Below are positions 32,948-41,740 of a DNA stretch of 64,000 nucleotides, piece by piece. Where the stretch lies: contig NZ_BILX01000016.1 of assembly GCF_004000785.1 (NCBI RefSeq), positions 43,467-107,466 on the forward strand. The letters are read 5' to 3'. Under the pieces are notes generated by a model. That model had not been told where the DNA came from. It searched no databases and saw nothing but the letters and a program-made list of their open reading frames with translations. This DNA is from Paenibacillus ehimensis NBRC 15659 (GTDB lineage: Bacteria; Bacillota; Bacilli; Paenibacillales; NBRC-103111). The translations under genes and the position numbers were made by a program. Numbering within the stretch: position 1 is the stretch's first letter; each line of letters opens with the position of its first letter.

Positions 32948-34309
32948 TCAGGTTGGCGTGACGGCGGCGGCTTCTTCGGCGCCCAAGCGGTCGATCTTCT
33001 CTTCCGCCCCGGTCTCGGCATTAACGTAGATCCGGTACAAGCCGCCGTTGACGCGGCCGATATATTGGTAGCAGAGCACCTCTTCGTCGATATCGTTCTT
33101 GATCAGCGCCTGATTGACGCTATCCGCTTTAAACTCGGGATTCAGCACTTTTCGGGCTTCCTCCGCCGTCAGCTTCGGCGCTTTAATTTGGCGGTCCTTC
33201 TTGCCGTACACGTAATCGGTCGCTTCGAGCCCCGTCACTTCGCCGTTGTCCAGCGCCACCTGAACCGCGACCTTTTCGATGTAATTGATCACGTCGTTCG
33301 TGCGCGGTGCGAACGTCATATGGGCGACGTTGCCGTATTCGTCGTAGTTGACAGCGGTCATGTTCTTATACCCGTGCTCATCCAGGAACTGCGCCCCGAT
33401 GTCGCGCGCCTGCCGCAAGTCGAGCTTCTTCTCGGTCACGTTGCGGGAAGCCGCAAACCATAAAAGCTGGCCGCCTTTTTTCGAATAGTCCATATGAGCG
33501 CCGTCCGCCGTGCCTTCTTTCGGCGCCGTTACGCTAAAGGACTGGTACTCGGTCCCGGGTCCGTTTTCCACGACCTGAAGAGCGGACGCGTCCTGGATGC
33601 CAAGAAACTGCGCGGCCTTTTGCTTAATTTCTTCGGTATTCGCCTCCGGGCCGGAAAGCATGTGCATGTCCCGCTTCTGATACATGCTCATGACCGCGGG
33701 GCTCCAGTTGATTTCCGGATATTCGCGCACCTTTTTATCCACCGTAGCAAACCCGTCGACGATGGCGTTGTCTTGCGGCTCCTTTTGCGTAGCCAGCGCC
33801 AGCTCGACATCCATCCAGCGCAAGTTGTTCTGGATGACCTTGCCTTGAACCCCGCGCAAGTCTTTGGAAATTTCCGCCGAGCGCTCGTACAGCGTATTGA
33901 GCGTCTTCATCTCGTTTGCGTCCAGCGGGTTTTTGGACAGGTCGCGGACTGCCGCCCGGTAAGCAAAATTCGAAATATTAGCCAAAAACTCCTCGGTTTT
34001 GTTGAAAGGCAGCAAGGCCAGCGGCAGTTGGCTGATTTCGTGCTGCGCTTCGCTCGTGATCCGCCAAACGTTGATCAGCCCTTTTTTGTAGGCGTCCTGG
34101 GATGTCGAATTCACCGCGAGCGTATTGCCGAGCTCCGTATGCAGCTTGTCCATGTGAAACGACAAATCGTGGAACGCCCGTTGATATTGGTTTTCCGCCT
34201 TGATCAAGACGGCGTTTTTCTCTTGATGCTCCAGGTAGCCCCAGACCCCGGTGCCGATGAGCGCCACCAAAAGAATCGGAAACATGACCATGCTCAGTCT
34301 TTTGTACAT
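32948..34309 (-). CDS. ypeB: Germination protein YpeB
   Basis: 453 residues from the ATG at 34309 (AAGGGAG about 12 bases upstream; the longer frame starts at TTG). N-terminal membrane anchor (MVMFPILLVALIGTGVWGY), a long helical region with DLSKNPLDANEMKTLNTLYE, and C-terminal PepSY-like domains (ARDIGAQFLDEHGYKNMTAV and YCYQYIGR-type strands, ending NAETGAEEKIDRLG). YpeB places and stabilises the cortex-lytic enzyme SleB in spores. sleB usually precedes ypeB but is not adjacent here. Confidence 0.94.
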   Translation of the reverse strand: MYKRLSMVMFPILLVALIGTGVWGYLEHQEKNAVLIKAENQYQRAFHDLSFHMDKLHTELGNTLAVNSTSQDAYKKGLINVWRITSEAQHEISQLPLALLPFNKTEEFLANISNFAYRAAVRDLSKNPLDANEMKTLNTLYERSAEISKDLRGVQGKVIQNNLRWMDVELALATQKEPQDNAIVDGFATVDKKVREYPEINWSPAVMSMYQKRDMHMLSGPEANTEEIKQKAAQFLGIQDASALQVVENGPGTEYQSFSVTAPKEGTADGAHMDYSKKGGQLLWFAASRNVTEKKLDLRQARDIGAQFLDEHGYKNMTAVNYDEYGNVAHMTFAPRTNDVINYIEKVAVQVALDNGEVTGLEATDYVYGKKDRQIKAPKLTAEEARKVLNPEFKADSVNQALIKNDIDEEVLCYQYIGRVNGGLYRIYVNAETGAEEKIDRLGAEEAAAVTPT

Positions 34310-34416
34310 GTTCGAGAAATCTCCCTTCATCAGCAAAACTTGGGCTTAGTTTTCGCCTGAAGCGAGACGGATTATTCACGAAGCGCAGGACTTCGCAATC
34401 GAGCCGCTCCAAAAAA

Positions 34417-34445
34417 GAAAAAAGCCGGCGCTTGGCCGACTTTTT
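34417..34445 (-). terminator. Terminator of the zinc-ribbon gene
   Basis: AGTCGGC/GCCGGCT stem (one U-G pair), 5-base loop and six T residues on the minus strand. Separates the 54-residue gene from ypeB. Confidence 0.8.
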
Positions 34446-34451
34446 CCCGGA

Positions 34452-34616
34452 TTAGAAATCAAGGGTTTCGATATCGAAATCTTTTTCATTGTTGCAAATG
34501 CACTGCTTGAATCCGGTATCGATCTTTTCCTTTTCTTTCCGGCCCTTCAAGATGAATTTCTCGCCGCACTGCTTGCAGCGGATGGCAACTTTCACCCGCG
34601 GACTAACGACATTCAT
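34452..34616 (-). CDS. Small zinc-ribbon-like protein, 54 residues
   Basis: Opens MNVVSPRVKVAIRCKQCGEK, then FILKGRKEKEKIDTGFKQCI and CNNEKDFDIETLDF. Four cysteines in pairs, CKQC and CIC, suggest a zinc knuckle. The second of two adjacent ATGs (34616) has better spacing to GGAGG; the first is 34619. It has its own terminator. I do not recognise the family. It occupies the place where sleB would be expected, directly upstream of ypeB. Confidence 0.75.
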   Translation of the reverse strand: MNVVSPRVKVAIRCKQCGEKFILKGRKEKEKIDTGFKQCICNNEKDFDIETLDF

Positions 34617-34670
34617 CATATCCCTCCGTTACGACCTATGGTTTTCTCATATCCATTATGGTCATTCCGG

Positions 34671-35363
34671 CTAAATTTTAACCTGATCCTCCCGTGTGGC
34701 GACCCTGAGCGGAGATTTGGCATTCGCCCGGTTTACTTTGCGCAGGCTGCGCAGCCACAAAAAGCTCATGAGCGGCACCATAAACCATACCCAGTACGCT
34801 TTGCTCAGGAGCAGCGTATAGTCGAACACCCCGTGCCAGAATACCGGCAGCGCCAGCGCCAGAATCAGATGCTTGCGGGTATGCTCCGGCGTAAACTTGG
34901 CTTTGCCGAAATGGTAACCCATCATGACGCCGAACATAGCATGGCCGGAAACCGGCAGGAACGCCCGGATCATGAGCGACGAAAAGCTCGAGCCGTTCAA
35001 GAACGCGTAAAAAACATTTTCCAGCGTGGCGAATCCGAGCGAGACCGCTACCGCGTACACGATGCCGTCATACGGTTCGTCAAACGACGCATGCTTGTAA
35101 GTAATGAAATAGACCAGAAACCATTTGAAAAATTCCTCCGGCAGCGAAGACGTGAGGAACGAAAAAACGAACGGTTCCTCGCCAAGCCCTTGCACCAGAG
35201 CCCGCTGCAGCACCATGACCGGGAATACGATCAGAACGCCGAACAAGAACAGCTTGATCACTAAAGAGATCGGTTCCGTATCATATCGGTCTTTTAAATA
35301 AAAATAGGCCAGCAGAGCGACACCCGGCGCTATAGCCGCCGTCAGGACAGTTAAGACGCTCAA
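34671..35363 (-). CDS. prsW: Intramembrane protease PrsW
   Basis: 230 residues. Site-1 protease for an anti-sigma factor (RsiW in B. subtilis). Start taken at TTG 35363, 4-5 bases after GGAGGGGGAGA; the longer frame has no site. About eight membrane segments. The catalytic glutamates lie in SSLPEEFFKWFLVYF and GFATLENVFYAFL, and histidines in VSGHAMFGVMMGY and WHGVFDYTL, all conserved. The matching anti-sigma gene is not in this window. Confidence 0.92.
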   Translation of the reverse strand: MSVLTVLTAAIAPGVALLAYFYLKDRYDTEPISLVIKLFLFGVLIVFPVMVLQRALVQGLGEEPFVFSFLTSSLPEEFFKWFLVYFITYKHASFDEPYDGIVYAVAVSLGFATLENVFYAFLNGSSFSSLMIRAFLPVSGHAMFGVMMGYHFGKAKFTPEHTRKHLILALALPVFWHGVFDYTLLLSKAYWVWFMVPLMSFLWLRSLRKVNRANAKSPLRVATREDQVKI

Positions 35364-35566
35364 AGTGTCTCCCCCTCCGTCACAATGGTTTAAACCCGCT
35401 CGCGGCAACGGCCGGCCCCCGCGTCTTGGCGGATGCCGACCGTGATAACGGGCAGGCGTTTGTTGATATTTTTTATCCTATGAATATTATAGACATTTTG
35501 AATGGCTTTTTCCATCGTTTCTTGGATTCTGTCCTACACTTCCGCTATCGTCCGGCATTGAGCGCT

Positions 35567-37078
35567 TCATTCTTCCGCAAACCGCGCCTGCTGGTCGTAG
35601 AACCGGAGCGGAATGGTCGCCAGCGTCCCATTGCGGTGTTTCAGAAGCTGAAGGCTCGAGCGAATTCCGCTAGCGGACGGCCCGCCCGGCTCCGGCTCCG
35701 GCTTCAGCCGCATAATGACGTCGGCGGACGCTTCCGCCCCTTCCGGCAGACGTTCTTCCCCGATATCCGAAGGAACGGCCGCAATAACCGGGCCTCCCCA
35801 CTCCTTGGACCAGTGCTTGAGCATATAAGCGATGATGGTCTGATGCTCGGCCGACGAGCGGGGCGGATTGGGCAGCCCGCCCGCCGGGATGCGGTTAATA
35901 TGGTCGATGAAGACGACGGGCGTTCGGCCGGACATCCCCGCGATCCGCTCGACATTGGTCATGACGCGATCGATCGTGGAGTCAAGGGAACATTCGATCG
36001 TCCAAAGCATATTGCTGATGGGCATATACCGTTTATTGGCTTCGGCCACTTGCCGCGGCTCGATCTTCCCGCTGAGCACATTTTGCGGCTCGGTCCCGAT
36101 GAGCCTGGCTATGCTTCGTGCCCAGAGCTCGAATCCCGTCATGTCCCAGGAAACATAGACGACCGGCGTCTGGTTTGAGGCGATATGGTCCGCCATTTGC
36201 TTCATGAGCATCGTTTTGCCCGAAGAAGCGGCTCCGGCCAGCAAATACAGCCCGCTTCGGAGCCCGCCGAACAACGCTTCGTCCAGTGCGGCAAACCCGG
36301 TTGGGACGCCCGATGCTTGTCCGCGATGCCGCTTCATGAACTCTTCGGTATAAATGGTAATATTTTTCGTATCCGGAGCGATCGGAAGCAGCATCGTCTC
36401 TTCCATCGTTTCATTCAGCAGCCGCATGAACGAATCCAGCGGATTTTGCACCCGCACGAAGAAATCGTTGACGTCGCGGATCGACTCGGGCAGCTGCATG
36501 ACGAACGTTTGCTTTGCCGTCGATTGCAGCAGCGCCTGGATTCTGACGCTTTCCCGGCGCCCCGCCTCATCGTTGCCCAGACAGATGAACACCCGCTTGT
36601 CCCGCAGCTTGTCCGCATGAATTTCTTTAAAGGACATCCAGATCGGCACGCATACCGCCGGAAGATGCGCCTGAGCCAAGCTGAGCACATCAAACAGACC
36701 GCCGCACACGATGACATCCTCCGTCTGCTCCAGAATCTGTTCGTTGAATAAATAATCGCCCTCGCCAAGCAGCGATTTGTATTTCGGCTCGCGCTGATCG
36801 ACCGATCGTCCGATTAAATCGACCGTGGCCCCATCCGCGTTCGTAATCGGAATAATAATGCGGTTCTCAAAAAAATCCCCCAGCTTGCCCGAGTTGACGT
36901 AAAACCCGAACTTGCCAGGCTCAAAGCCGATTCGATAAAGGTCTGCCGTCTCCTGATGGATGCCCCGCCGCTCCAAATAAGCATAGGCTTCTTCCCGAAG
37001 CTGTTTGTGGTAATGGATGACAAGCTCCTCCAAATCAAACGCGGTCTTGGCTGCGCCAATGTGTTGAACTTCGCTCAT
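35567..37078 (-). CDS. Primase-helicase-like protein: degenerate TOPRIM plus DnaB/RecA ATPase
   Basis: 503 residues from the ATG at 37078 (GGGGGGAAG upstream). Residues about 15-180 look like a DnaG/Twinkle-type primase core (YLERRGIHQETADLYRIGFE, then FENRIIIPITNADGATVDLI and a TOPRIM). Residues about 245-503 are a DnaB-like RecA ATPase with Walker A GAASSGKT (282-289) and Walker B VVFIDH (D392). No N-terminal zinc finger is seen. The TOPRIM has lost key residues: the Glu of the first motif is Gly (G126) and the first Asp of DxD is Gly (G168), while D130 and D170 remain. So it is probably a helicase or DNA-binding ATPase that does not prime. I do not know its role; it is not the replicative DnaB. 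Confidence 0.8.
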   Translation of the reverse strand: MSEVQHIGAAKTAFDLEELVIHYHKQLREEAYAYLERRGIHQETADLYRIGFEPGKFGFYVNSGKLGDFFENRIIIPITNADGATVDLIGRSVDQREPKYKSLLGEGDYLFNEQILEQTEDVIVCGGLFDVLSLAQAHLPAVCVPIWMSFKEIHADKLRDKRVFICLGNDEAGRRESVRIQALLQSTAKQTFVMQLPESIRDVNDFFVRVQNPLDSFMRLLNETMEETMLLPIAPDTKNITIYTEEFMKRHRGQASGVPTGFAALDEALFGGLRSGLYLLAGAASSGKTMLMKQMADHIASNQTPVVYVSWDMTGFELWARSIARLIGTEPQNVLSGKIEPRQVAEANKRYMPISNMLWTIECSLDSTIDRVMTNVERIAGMSGRTPVVFIDHINRIPAGGLPNPPRSSAEHQTIIAYMLKHWSKEWGGPVIAAVPSDIGEERLPEGAEASADVIMRLKPEPEPGGPSASGIRSSLQLLKHRNGTLATIPLRFYDQQARFAEE

Positions 37079-37094
37079 GACGTTCTTCCCCCCC

Positions 37095-37140
37095 GCAAAA
37101 AAAGCATTCCGCAAAAACAATACTGTTTTTGAGAATGCTT
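37095..37140 (-). terminator. Terminator of the MecA-like gene
   Basis: On the minus strand AAGCATTC/GAATGCTT encloses an inner AAAAACA/TGTTTTT stem, followed by seven T residues. It ends only a few bases before the ribosome site of the primase-helicase-like gene. Confidence 0.88.
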
Positions 37141-37167
37141 ACGATTCATTAAGCTGAACAAGCATCA

Positions 37168-37767
37168 TTAAAACTTGGAACAAAGCACCTTCACGGCATC
37201 GGATTCAATCACGATCTTGCCGTATTCCTCCAGAACCGCTTGCGTGACGGATGTGGCTTCTCCGAACTCGGACAAGACCGCCACGACTGATTGAAGCCGC
37301 TTTTCTTCCATATCGACGGCATCCAGCAGCAGGACCCATTTATTTTTATAGGAATACAGCGTTCCTCCGTCCGTCAGGAGCGGATTGATGACTTTGGCAA
37401 GCCGGAGCAAATCCTCGAAATCATGGAAAGCATAGATGATTTCGTCGGTCTCATCCATCGTCACTTCAAGCTCGTACACTTCTTCCATTTCGTCCTCTAG
37501 CGTATCGTCCCCTTGGCTGAAATTCATTCGGCCGCGTGTGACGATCACCATCATCCCTTGCGCCGGCATGGCGAGGACTTCCACGGCAAGCGGTCCGGTT
37601 GCGTCGAAGCCAAGCTCGGTATAGGCTTGGTCCATCATCTCGCTGAACAGCTCGTGAACCTTGGGGATTTCTCTCCACATGTCATCCTTGTGAATCCCGC
37701 GCTCCGTTAAGTCATCGAATGTGAGGAAAATCCGTATCTTGTCTTGACTTAAACGCTCCATTTTCAT
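37168..37767 (-). CDS. MecA/YpbH-family ClpC adaptor
   Basis: 199 residues. Adaptor that brings substrates such as ComK to ClpCP. Family start MKMERLSQDKIRIFLTFDDL, an acidic linker (GDDTLEDEMEEVYELEV) between N- and C-domains, and a C-terminal region with IYAFHDFEDLLRLAKVI and a ClpC-binding end. ATG with GGAGG 8 bases upstream. By position it matches B. subtilis ypbH (mecB), but whether it is MecA or its paralogue cannot be decided here. Confidence 0.9.
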   Translation of the reverse strand: MKMERLSQDKIRIFLTFDDLTERGIHKDDMWREIPKVHELFSEMMDQAYTELGFDATGPLAVEVLAMPAQGMMVIVTRGRMNFSQGDDTLEDEMEEVYELEVTMDETDEIIYAFHDFEDLLRLAKVINPLLTDGGTLYSYKNKWVLLLDAVDMEEKRLQSVVAVLSEFGEATSVTQAVLEEYGKIVIESDAVKVLCSKF

Positions 37768-37932
37768 ACTGGATTCCTCCCTTGCCGACTAATAATAAAT
37801 AGCTTATGAAGTTTGGTAAACAAAGGTGAGCCGTGTTCGTTCCGCCATATAGAGGATTCGAAAACGCGTTCGAAATTGCGTCCTCCTCCACTTCCCACGG
37901 AAACGGTACAGCTTGTTTGCCATGCTACGACT

Positions 37933-37941
37933 ATTATATCA
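37933..37941 (-). promoter_or_regulatory. Extended -10 promoter of the MecA-like gene
   Basis: Minus strand TGATATAAT (TATAAT at 37933-37938), about 165 bases before the ATG. No clear -35. The rest of 37768-37993 shows no gene. Confidence 0.6.
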
Positions 37942-37993
37942 CAAACCGCGAAGAAAAGAACGGTTGTCGCCTGAAAAAATGCCCTTTTCATAC

Positions 37994-38041
37994 AAAAAGA
38001 CACATACGCCGCCTTTTGGAGGAGGCGGAGTTGTGTCTTTA
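37994..38041 (-). terminator. Terminator after the 113-residue membrane protein gene
   Basis: AAAGACACA/TGTGTCTTT outer stem with an inner CCGCCTCC/GGCGGC stem, followed by T residues on the minus strand; 17 bases past the stop. Confidence 0.85.
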
Positions 38042-38057
38042 CGCGCAAACCGAACGC

Positions 38058-38399
38058 CTAATGCGCCCGAATTTGGGATTTTTCCCCGTTGCCGGCCAAA
38101 ATGTCGTCCACTGCGGCCTTAAGCCCCGAATCCTGATTAATCAGCTCTTGGACCTTGCCCAAACCCGCGACGGAAGTCGCCACATCGGCAGCGCTCTTGC
38201 CGTAATCGCCGTTCGGTTCCGCCGCGTCCGTCAAAACCTTTTCTTTTTTTCCGGATCGATCCATGACCTGGTTCAAAAAACTTCCAACAACGTCGCTATT
38301 CGTCACTGCGGAGAACAGCATCGGCCTTCTTTTGCCCGTTAGCACGACCGCTGCGGTCGCTCCGACAAGCCCGCCAAGCAGAAAAGCGCCCCATCTCAT
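38058..38399 (-). CDS. Uncharacterised protein with N-terminal membrane segment
   Basis: 113 residues: MRWGAFLLGGLVGATAAVVL is a glycine-rich membrane segment similar to those of YtxH-like proteins, followed by a soluble part with MDRSGKKEKVLTDAAEPNGD and KSAADVATSVAGLGKVQELI. No family recognised with confidence. ATG after GGGAGGGATTGGC. Monocistronic by its terminator. Confidence 0.72.
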   Translation of the reverse strand: MRWGAFLLGGLVGATAAVVLTGKRRPMLFSAVTNSDVVGSFLNQVMDRSGKKEKVLTDAAEPNGDYGKSAADVATSVAGLGKVQELINQDSGLKAAVDDILAGNGEKSQIRAH

Positions 38400-38521
38400 G
38401 CCAATCCCTCCCGTTTGTTTTCGTAATTTCGTTGCTATTTTTCGCTATATCCTATGAATCATGCATGATAAAATAAGGAAAAGCCAAAAGATTCATACCA
38501 AACCTAACGAGGGGAATACAC

Positions 38522-39412
38522 ATGTCTAAACAATGGATTGCCATGCTGGCCGCACTTCTGCTTCTGACTTCCTGCAGCACCAAACCGGAGGCTTCGCCTG
38601 ACCCGGCCAAATCGGAGCCGCCTGCTTCTTCACAGCCGGTCTCGGGAGGCGAGAAACCGAAAACTGCGGACGGTGCTTCCTCTGCAAATCAGCCTGCCCC
38701 GGCTCCTGTCAAGGAAGGAAAAGAATCCGCGCCAGCGGACGGCGGCAACAAACAAGAGCAGCCGGCGGCGAAGCGCTACACGATGAATCCGAAAACCTAC
38801 GATATCGTGCCGATCGATCCGAACGGGACGCCCAAAAAAGTCGTCCTGCTGACGTTCGATGACGGTCCGAAGGACCTTGAGATGAATAAAGCGCTGCTCG
38901 ATACGCTGCAAAAGCATAAAGCGAAGGCTATCTTTTTCCTGAACGGCTACCGCGTCAAGCAAAAGCCCGAGCTGGTCAAGCTGATTGCCTCCAGCGGCCA
39001 AACGATCGGCAATCATTCCTGGGATCATGTCGATTTGAAAAAGGAGCCCAAAGAAAAGGTGGACCAACAGATCGGAGATGTGCAAAAAGCGATCAAAGAG
39101 CTGACGGGCAAAGCGCCGGTCTTCTTCCGTCCGCCGTTCGGCTCCGGCAGCGACGACGTTCGGGCCAAGGCCAAGGAAGAGGGACTGCTGTTCATGACCT
39201 GGTCCAACGGATCGAAGGATTGGGAAATGACGGTAAAGAAAAACAGCCCCGAGCAAGTGATCAGCAACGTGCTGAATCAGCTTCACCCGGGGAGCAACAT
39301 TTTAATGCACGAACTGCCATGGACGGTTGAGGCGCTGGACAAGCTGCTCACCCAGCTTGAGGAAAAAGGCTACGGATTCGTCGATCCGGAAGAAATCGAA
39401 GTTACAGCATGA
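38522..39412 (+). CDS. Polysaccharide deacetylase lipoprotein
   Basis: 296 residues. N-terminal lipoprotein signal MSKQWIAMLAALLLLTSCST with lipobox LTSC (Cys18), then a disordered Pro/Ser/Lys linker to about residue 85, then a NodB domain. Motifs: LLTFDDGP (near 111), the metal site in GNHSWDH, RPPFGSGSDD, and WSNGSKDWE, ending with ILMHELPWT (general acid His). Probably deacetylates peptidoglycan or another wall glycan at the outer face. First plus-strand gene of the window; GAGGGGAATACAC precedes the ATG. Confidence 0.93.
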   Translation: MSKQWIAMLAALLLLTSCSTKPEASPDPAKSEPPASSQPVSGGEKPKTADGASSANQPAPAPVKEGKESAPADGGNKQEQPAAKRYTMNPKTYDIVPIDPNGTPKKVVLLTFDDGPKDLEMNKALLDTLQKHKAKAIFFLNGYRVKQKPELVKLIASSGQTIGNHSWDHVDLKKEPKEKVDQQIGDVQKAIKELTGKAPVFFRPPFGSGSDDVRAKAKEEGLLFMTWSNGSKDWEMTVKKNSPEQVISNVLNQLHPGSNILMHELPWTVEALDKLLTQLEEKGYGFVDPEEIEVTA

Positions 39413-39632
39413 CGAGCTTCCAGCCCCAAACGGAAAGACCTGCAACAAGGAGTATAAAAATCCACAGCAGCGACCGATAAAAATAAGGCAGCCATTTTTC
39501 TTTCTCTGTCGGGTGCACGGTTTTGCGGGGAGGCAAATAATGATCGTCGGGCCCCTCTTCCTTCACCGGGTCGGGTTGATGATCGGCCTCCTCCTTCGGT
39601 CGGTACGGAGGTTGCAGATACTTGTTGTTCAT
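39402..39632 (-). CDS. Small single-pass membrane protein
   Basis: 76 residues. Proline- and charge-rich N-terminus (MNNKYLQPPYRPKEEADHQP) and one C-terminal membrane segment (SLLWIFILLVAGLSVWGWKLV). It overlaps the CPBP protease stop by 4 bases (ATGA), so the two are coupled. It also overlaps the end of the convergent deacetylase gene by 11 bases. No known family. Confidence 0.7.
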   Translation of the reverse strand: MNNKYLQPPYRPKEEADHQPDPVKEEGPDDHYLPPRKTVHPTEKEKWLPYFYRSLLWIFILLVAGLSVWGWKLVML

Positions 39633-40225
39633 GATTCTTCTCTCCTGTAACGAAGAATGCAGCCCATGACGAAATCAATCAGGAAATGGGCGATAATCGG
39701 TGTTAACAGCGACCCGGTCCGAATATAAATCCAGCCGAGCCCGTAGCTGATGCTGAAGACAAGTCCCGTCATCAGCCAGTGCTGCAAATAACGGACATGA
39801 ATGGCCGCGAACAGGATGCTGGTCCAGTACGGCCCCCACCAGGCTTGGATCGCGCCGCGGAACAGCAGTTCTTCGCAAAATGCGACAATTAGCGAGATGA
39901 GTGCAATGTGCCAAACCGGCCTGTTTTTGAACAGCATTTCATTGATGCCCCCGTCGTCCGTCACTTCGGGAGGCACCCATCTGGAAACGAGCAGATCGAC
40001 GAGCAGAACGGCGACGGCGAAGCCCGTTCCCCACAGCAGGATTGTATAGCCCGATCCCGGGGAAAACATCGCCCGCAGGTCCGGTTTCTGAAAAAGCATC
40101 AGAACGACCGCTGCCAGGAAGACGAGAAGCTGAGTCACGTACAAGTTCATGAGCAGAAATCGCTCGTCGATTTCGTCCGGATTGATTTTGCGCAGCTTGA
40201 TCCGTTTAAAGTCAAATTTTTTCAT
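39629..40225 (-). CDS. CPBP-family intramembrane metalloprotease
   Basis: 198 residues from the ATG at 40225 (AAGGGAATCAGA upstream). About six membrane segments. The CPBP motifs are present: FCEELLFRGAIQAWWG (catalytic EE), FAAIHVRYLQHWL and IIAHFLIDFVMG. These Abi-type proteases process prenylated or membrane substrates; the target here is unknown. Coupled to the small membrane protein gene downstream. Confidence 0.9.
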   Translation of the reverse strand: MKKFDFKRIKLRKINPDEIDERFLLMNLYVTQLLVFLAAVVLMLFQKPDLRAMFSPGSGYTILLWGTGFAVAVLLVDLLVSRWVPPEVTDDGGINEMLFKNRPVWHIALISLIVAFCEELLFRGAIQAWWGPYWTSILFAAIHVRYLQHWLMTGLVFSISYGLGWIYIRTGSLLTPIIAHFLIDFVMGCILRYRREES

Positions 40226-40293
40226 TCTGATTCCCTTTTTCGACAATTTCACCTATACTATCAGCATAGAACAAGAATTTGAGGTGCTCGATC

Positions 40294-41208
40294 ATGGAAA
40301 AACGGCTTACCCGAACGGACTACTTATTCGCCGTTACCTTCATTTTCATGCTTGTCGTGGCGATGGGGGCCTTCTTTTTCGGTTTAAAAATGGGACAGGA
40401 CCGTTCTTCGCTGAAATACGAAGATCTGCTCAACAAGCAAAACGAAGCGGCCAAAAGCTTTACCGCCTACCATCAGCAGTACTTGGTGTCTTTCTATCAT
40501 ACCATTTATCAGCCATACAGGGAATTTCATAAAAAGTGGTTTGAGAAAACCGACGAGCTGCTGACGAATCGGACGGCCGACGCTTCCTTGATTCTCAAGG
40601 ACCTGAGCAAGCTCGCACAGGAAAGCTACGATACGCTCGGTGCGAAATCGATGCCGGACACCTCTCCTCTGCTGCAAGAAGCGCATAAGGACTACATGAA
40701 AAGCTTAAAGCTGTTCGGCGAGGGTCTGAAAAGCTATTCGGCCAAAGCAAACGGCATTCCCGCGGCCGAGCTGATCGCGCAGCTTCAAGCGGACCCTTAT
40801 CTCGGCGAAGCGAAGACGTTTGCGCTCAAGGCTGAAAAAAGCTACTACGAATCGATCGATAAATGGTATGCAACGGTAAACCCGCAATTTAAGCCTGTCG
40901 ATGTGACCAAGCCGCTCACCCTGAACGATTGGAAGGGCCAGAGCCTGAATATGAAAAACGAATACGTCGCCCAGCTGATGCTCGGCAATAAGCTGTTTAA
41001 ACCGTTCACCCCGCAAGATCTGACCATTCGGATCGACGAAATGATCCAGTCCGGTCAAACGCAAAAAATGAATTTGAACGATGTGGGGCAAGTCGTCGAT
41101 GTGCTAATGGCTACCGATGCCGTCCGCAAAAGCGATTTTATCCACAACAAAGACAAATATTATGGCAAGGAAACGCTGCCGCAGCTGCCGTTTTTCACTG
41201 CCAATTAA
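40294..41208 (+). CDS. Uncharacterised membrane-anchored protein
   Basis: 304 residues from the ATG at 40294 (GAGGTGCTCGATC upstream). One N-terminal membrane segment (YLFAVTFIFMLVVAMGAFFFGLKMG, residues 10-34), then a mostly helical outer domain (NEAAKSFTAYHQQYLVSFYH, LILKDLSKLAQESYDTLGA). No family recognised. It faces the CPBP gene divergently across 68 bases and ends at a strong terminator. Confidence 0.8.
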   Translation: MEKRLTRTDYLFAVTFIFMLVVAMGAFFFGLKMGQDRSSLKYEDLLNKQNEAAKSFTAYHQQYLVSFYHTIYQPYREFHKKWFEKTDELLTNRTADASLILKDLSKLAQESYDTLGAKSMPDTSPLLQEAHKDYMKSLKLFGEGLKSYSAKANGIPAAELIAQLQADPYLGEAKTFALKAEKSYYESIDKWYATVNPQFKPVDVTKPLTLNDWKGQSLNMKNEYVAQLMLGNKLFKPFTPQDLTIRIDEMIQSGQTQKMNLNDVGQVVDVLMATDAVRKSDFIHNKDKYYGKETLPQLPFFTAN

Positions 41209-41221
41209 TAGGCAGGCTTCC

Positions 41222-41260
41222 GAAGCCACGATGTTCGGTCTCCCGTACTCGTGGCTTTTT
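41222..41260 (+). terminator. Terminator of the 40294-41208 gene
   Basis: GAAGCCACGA with TCGTGGCTTTTTG on the plus strand: 8-bp stem plus T run, 13 bases after the stop. Confidence 0.85.
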
Positions 41261-41270
41261 GCCGTGCGCC

Positions 41271-41594
41271 TTAATCGTACTGGAACCCCCGAAGGGCTGC
41301 GAGCGCAGCCATGCCGCCCTCGACATTAATCACATCGTCGAAGCCGTTCTGCTTCAAATAGTAGCACACGTTAGCGCTTCGCACGCCGTGGGCGCAGACG
41401 ACATAAATCGTCCGGTCCTTCGGAAGCTCGGCCAGCCTTCCCGGTATGCTGTTCATCGGCATCAGCTGCGCTTGTTCCCAATGATAGTAGTCCCATTCGG
41501 ACGGTTCCCGGACGTCGAGCATCAGCGCGTCTCCCAGCTCACCGTTGTCCGTTTTTGCCCGGAACGCTTCGGGCTCTATGCTTTCAAACATCAT
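41271..41594 (-). CDS. Rhodanese-domain protein
   Basis: 107 residues, single rhodanese domain, no membrane segment. LMLDVREPSEWDYYHWEQAQ gives the N-terminal signature, and the active-site loop is VCAHGVRSAN with Cys near residue 67 (six-residue C-x4-S loop). Could transfer sulfur from persulfides. Neighbours give no pathway. Confidence 0.92.
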   Translation of the reverse strand: MMFESIEPEAFRAKTDNGELGDALMLDVREPSEWDYYHWEQAQLMPMNSIPGRLAELPKDRTIYVVCAHGVRSANVCYYLKQNGFDDVINVEGGMAALAALRGFQYD

Positions 41595-41704
41595 GAATGC
41601 CCCTTTCGCTAGACGATAATCTCATACGGGTTGCACGGTTTATTTTAGCACGGGGAATTTATTTTTCACAAATATTTCGGATTTGCAAATCCGTTTCCGC
41701 CCTA

Positions 41705-41734
41705 TTGACAATGTCGAAATAGTCATGTTACGCT
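41705..41734 (+). promoter_or_regulatory. Probable sigma-A promoter of serA
   Basis: Plus strand: -35 TTGACA (41705-41710), 18-base spacer, -10 TACGCT (41729-41734; weak). Start near 41741, just before the T-box leader. Confidence 0.6.
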
Positions 41735-41740
41735 AATGAA

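Noticed and set aside
35567..37078. Prophage remnant around the primase-helicase-like gene
   Set aside because: Flanking genes are conserved housekeeping genes, with no other phage gene or integration scar.
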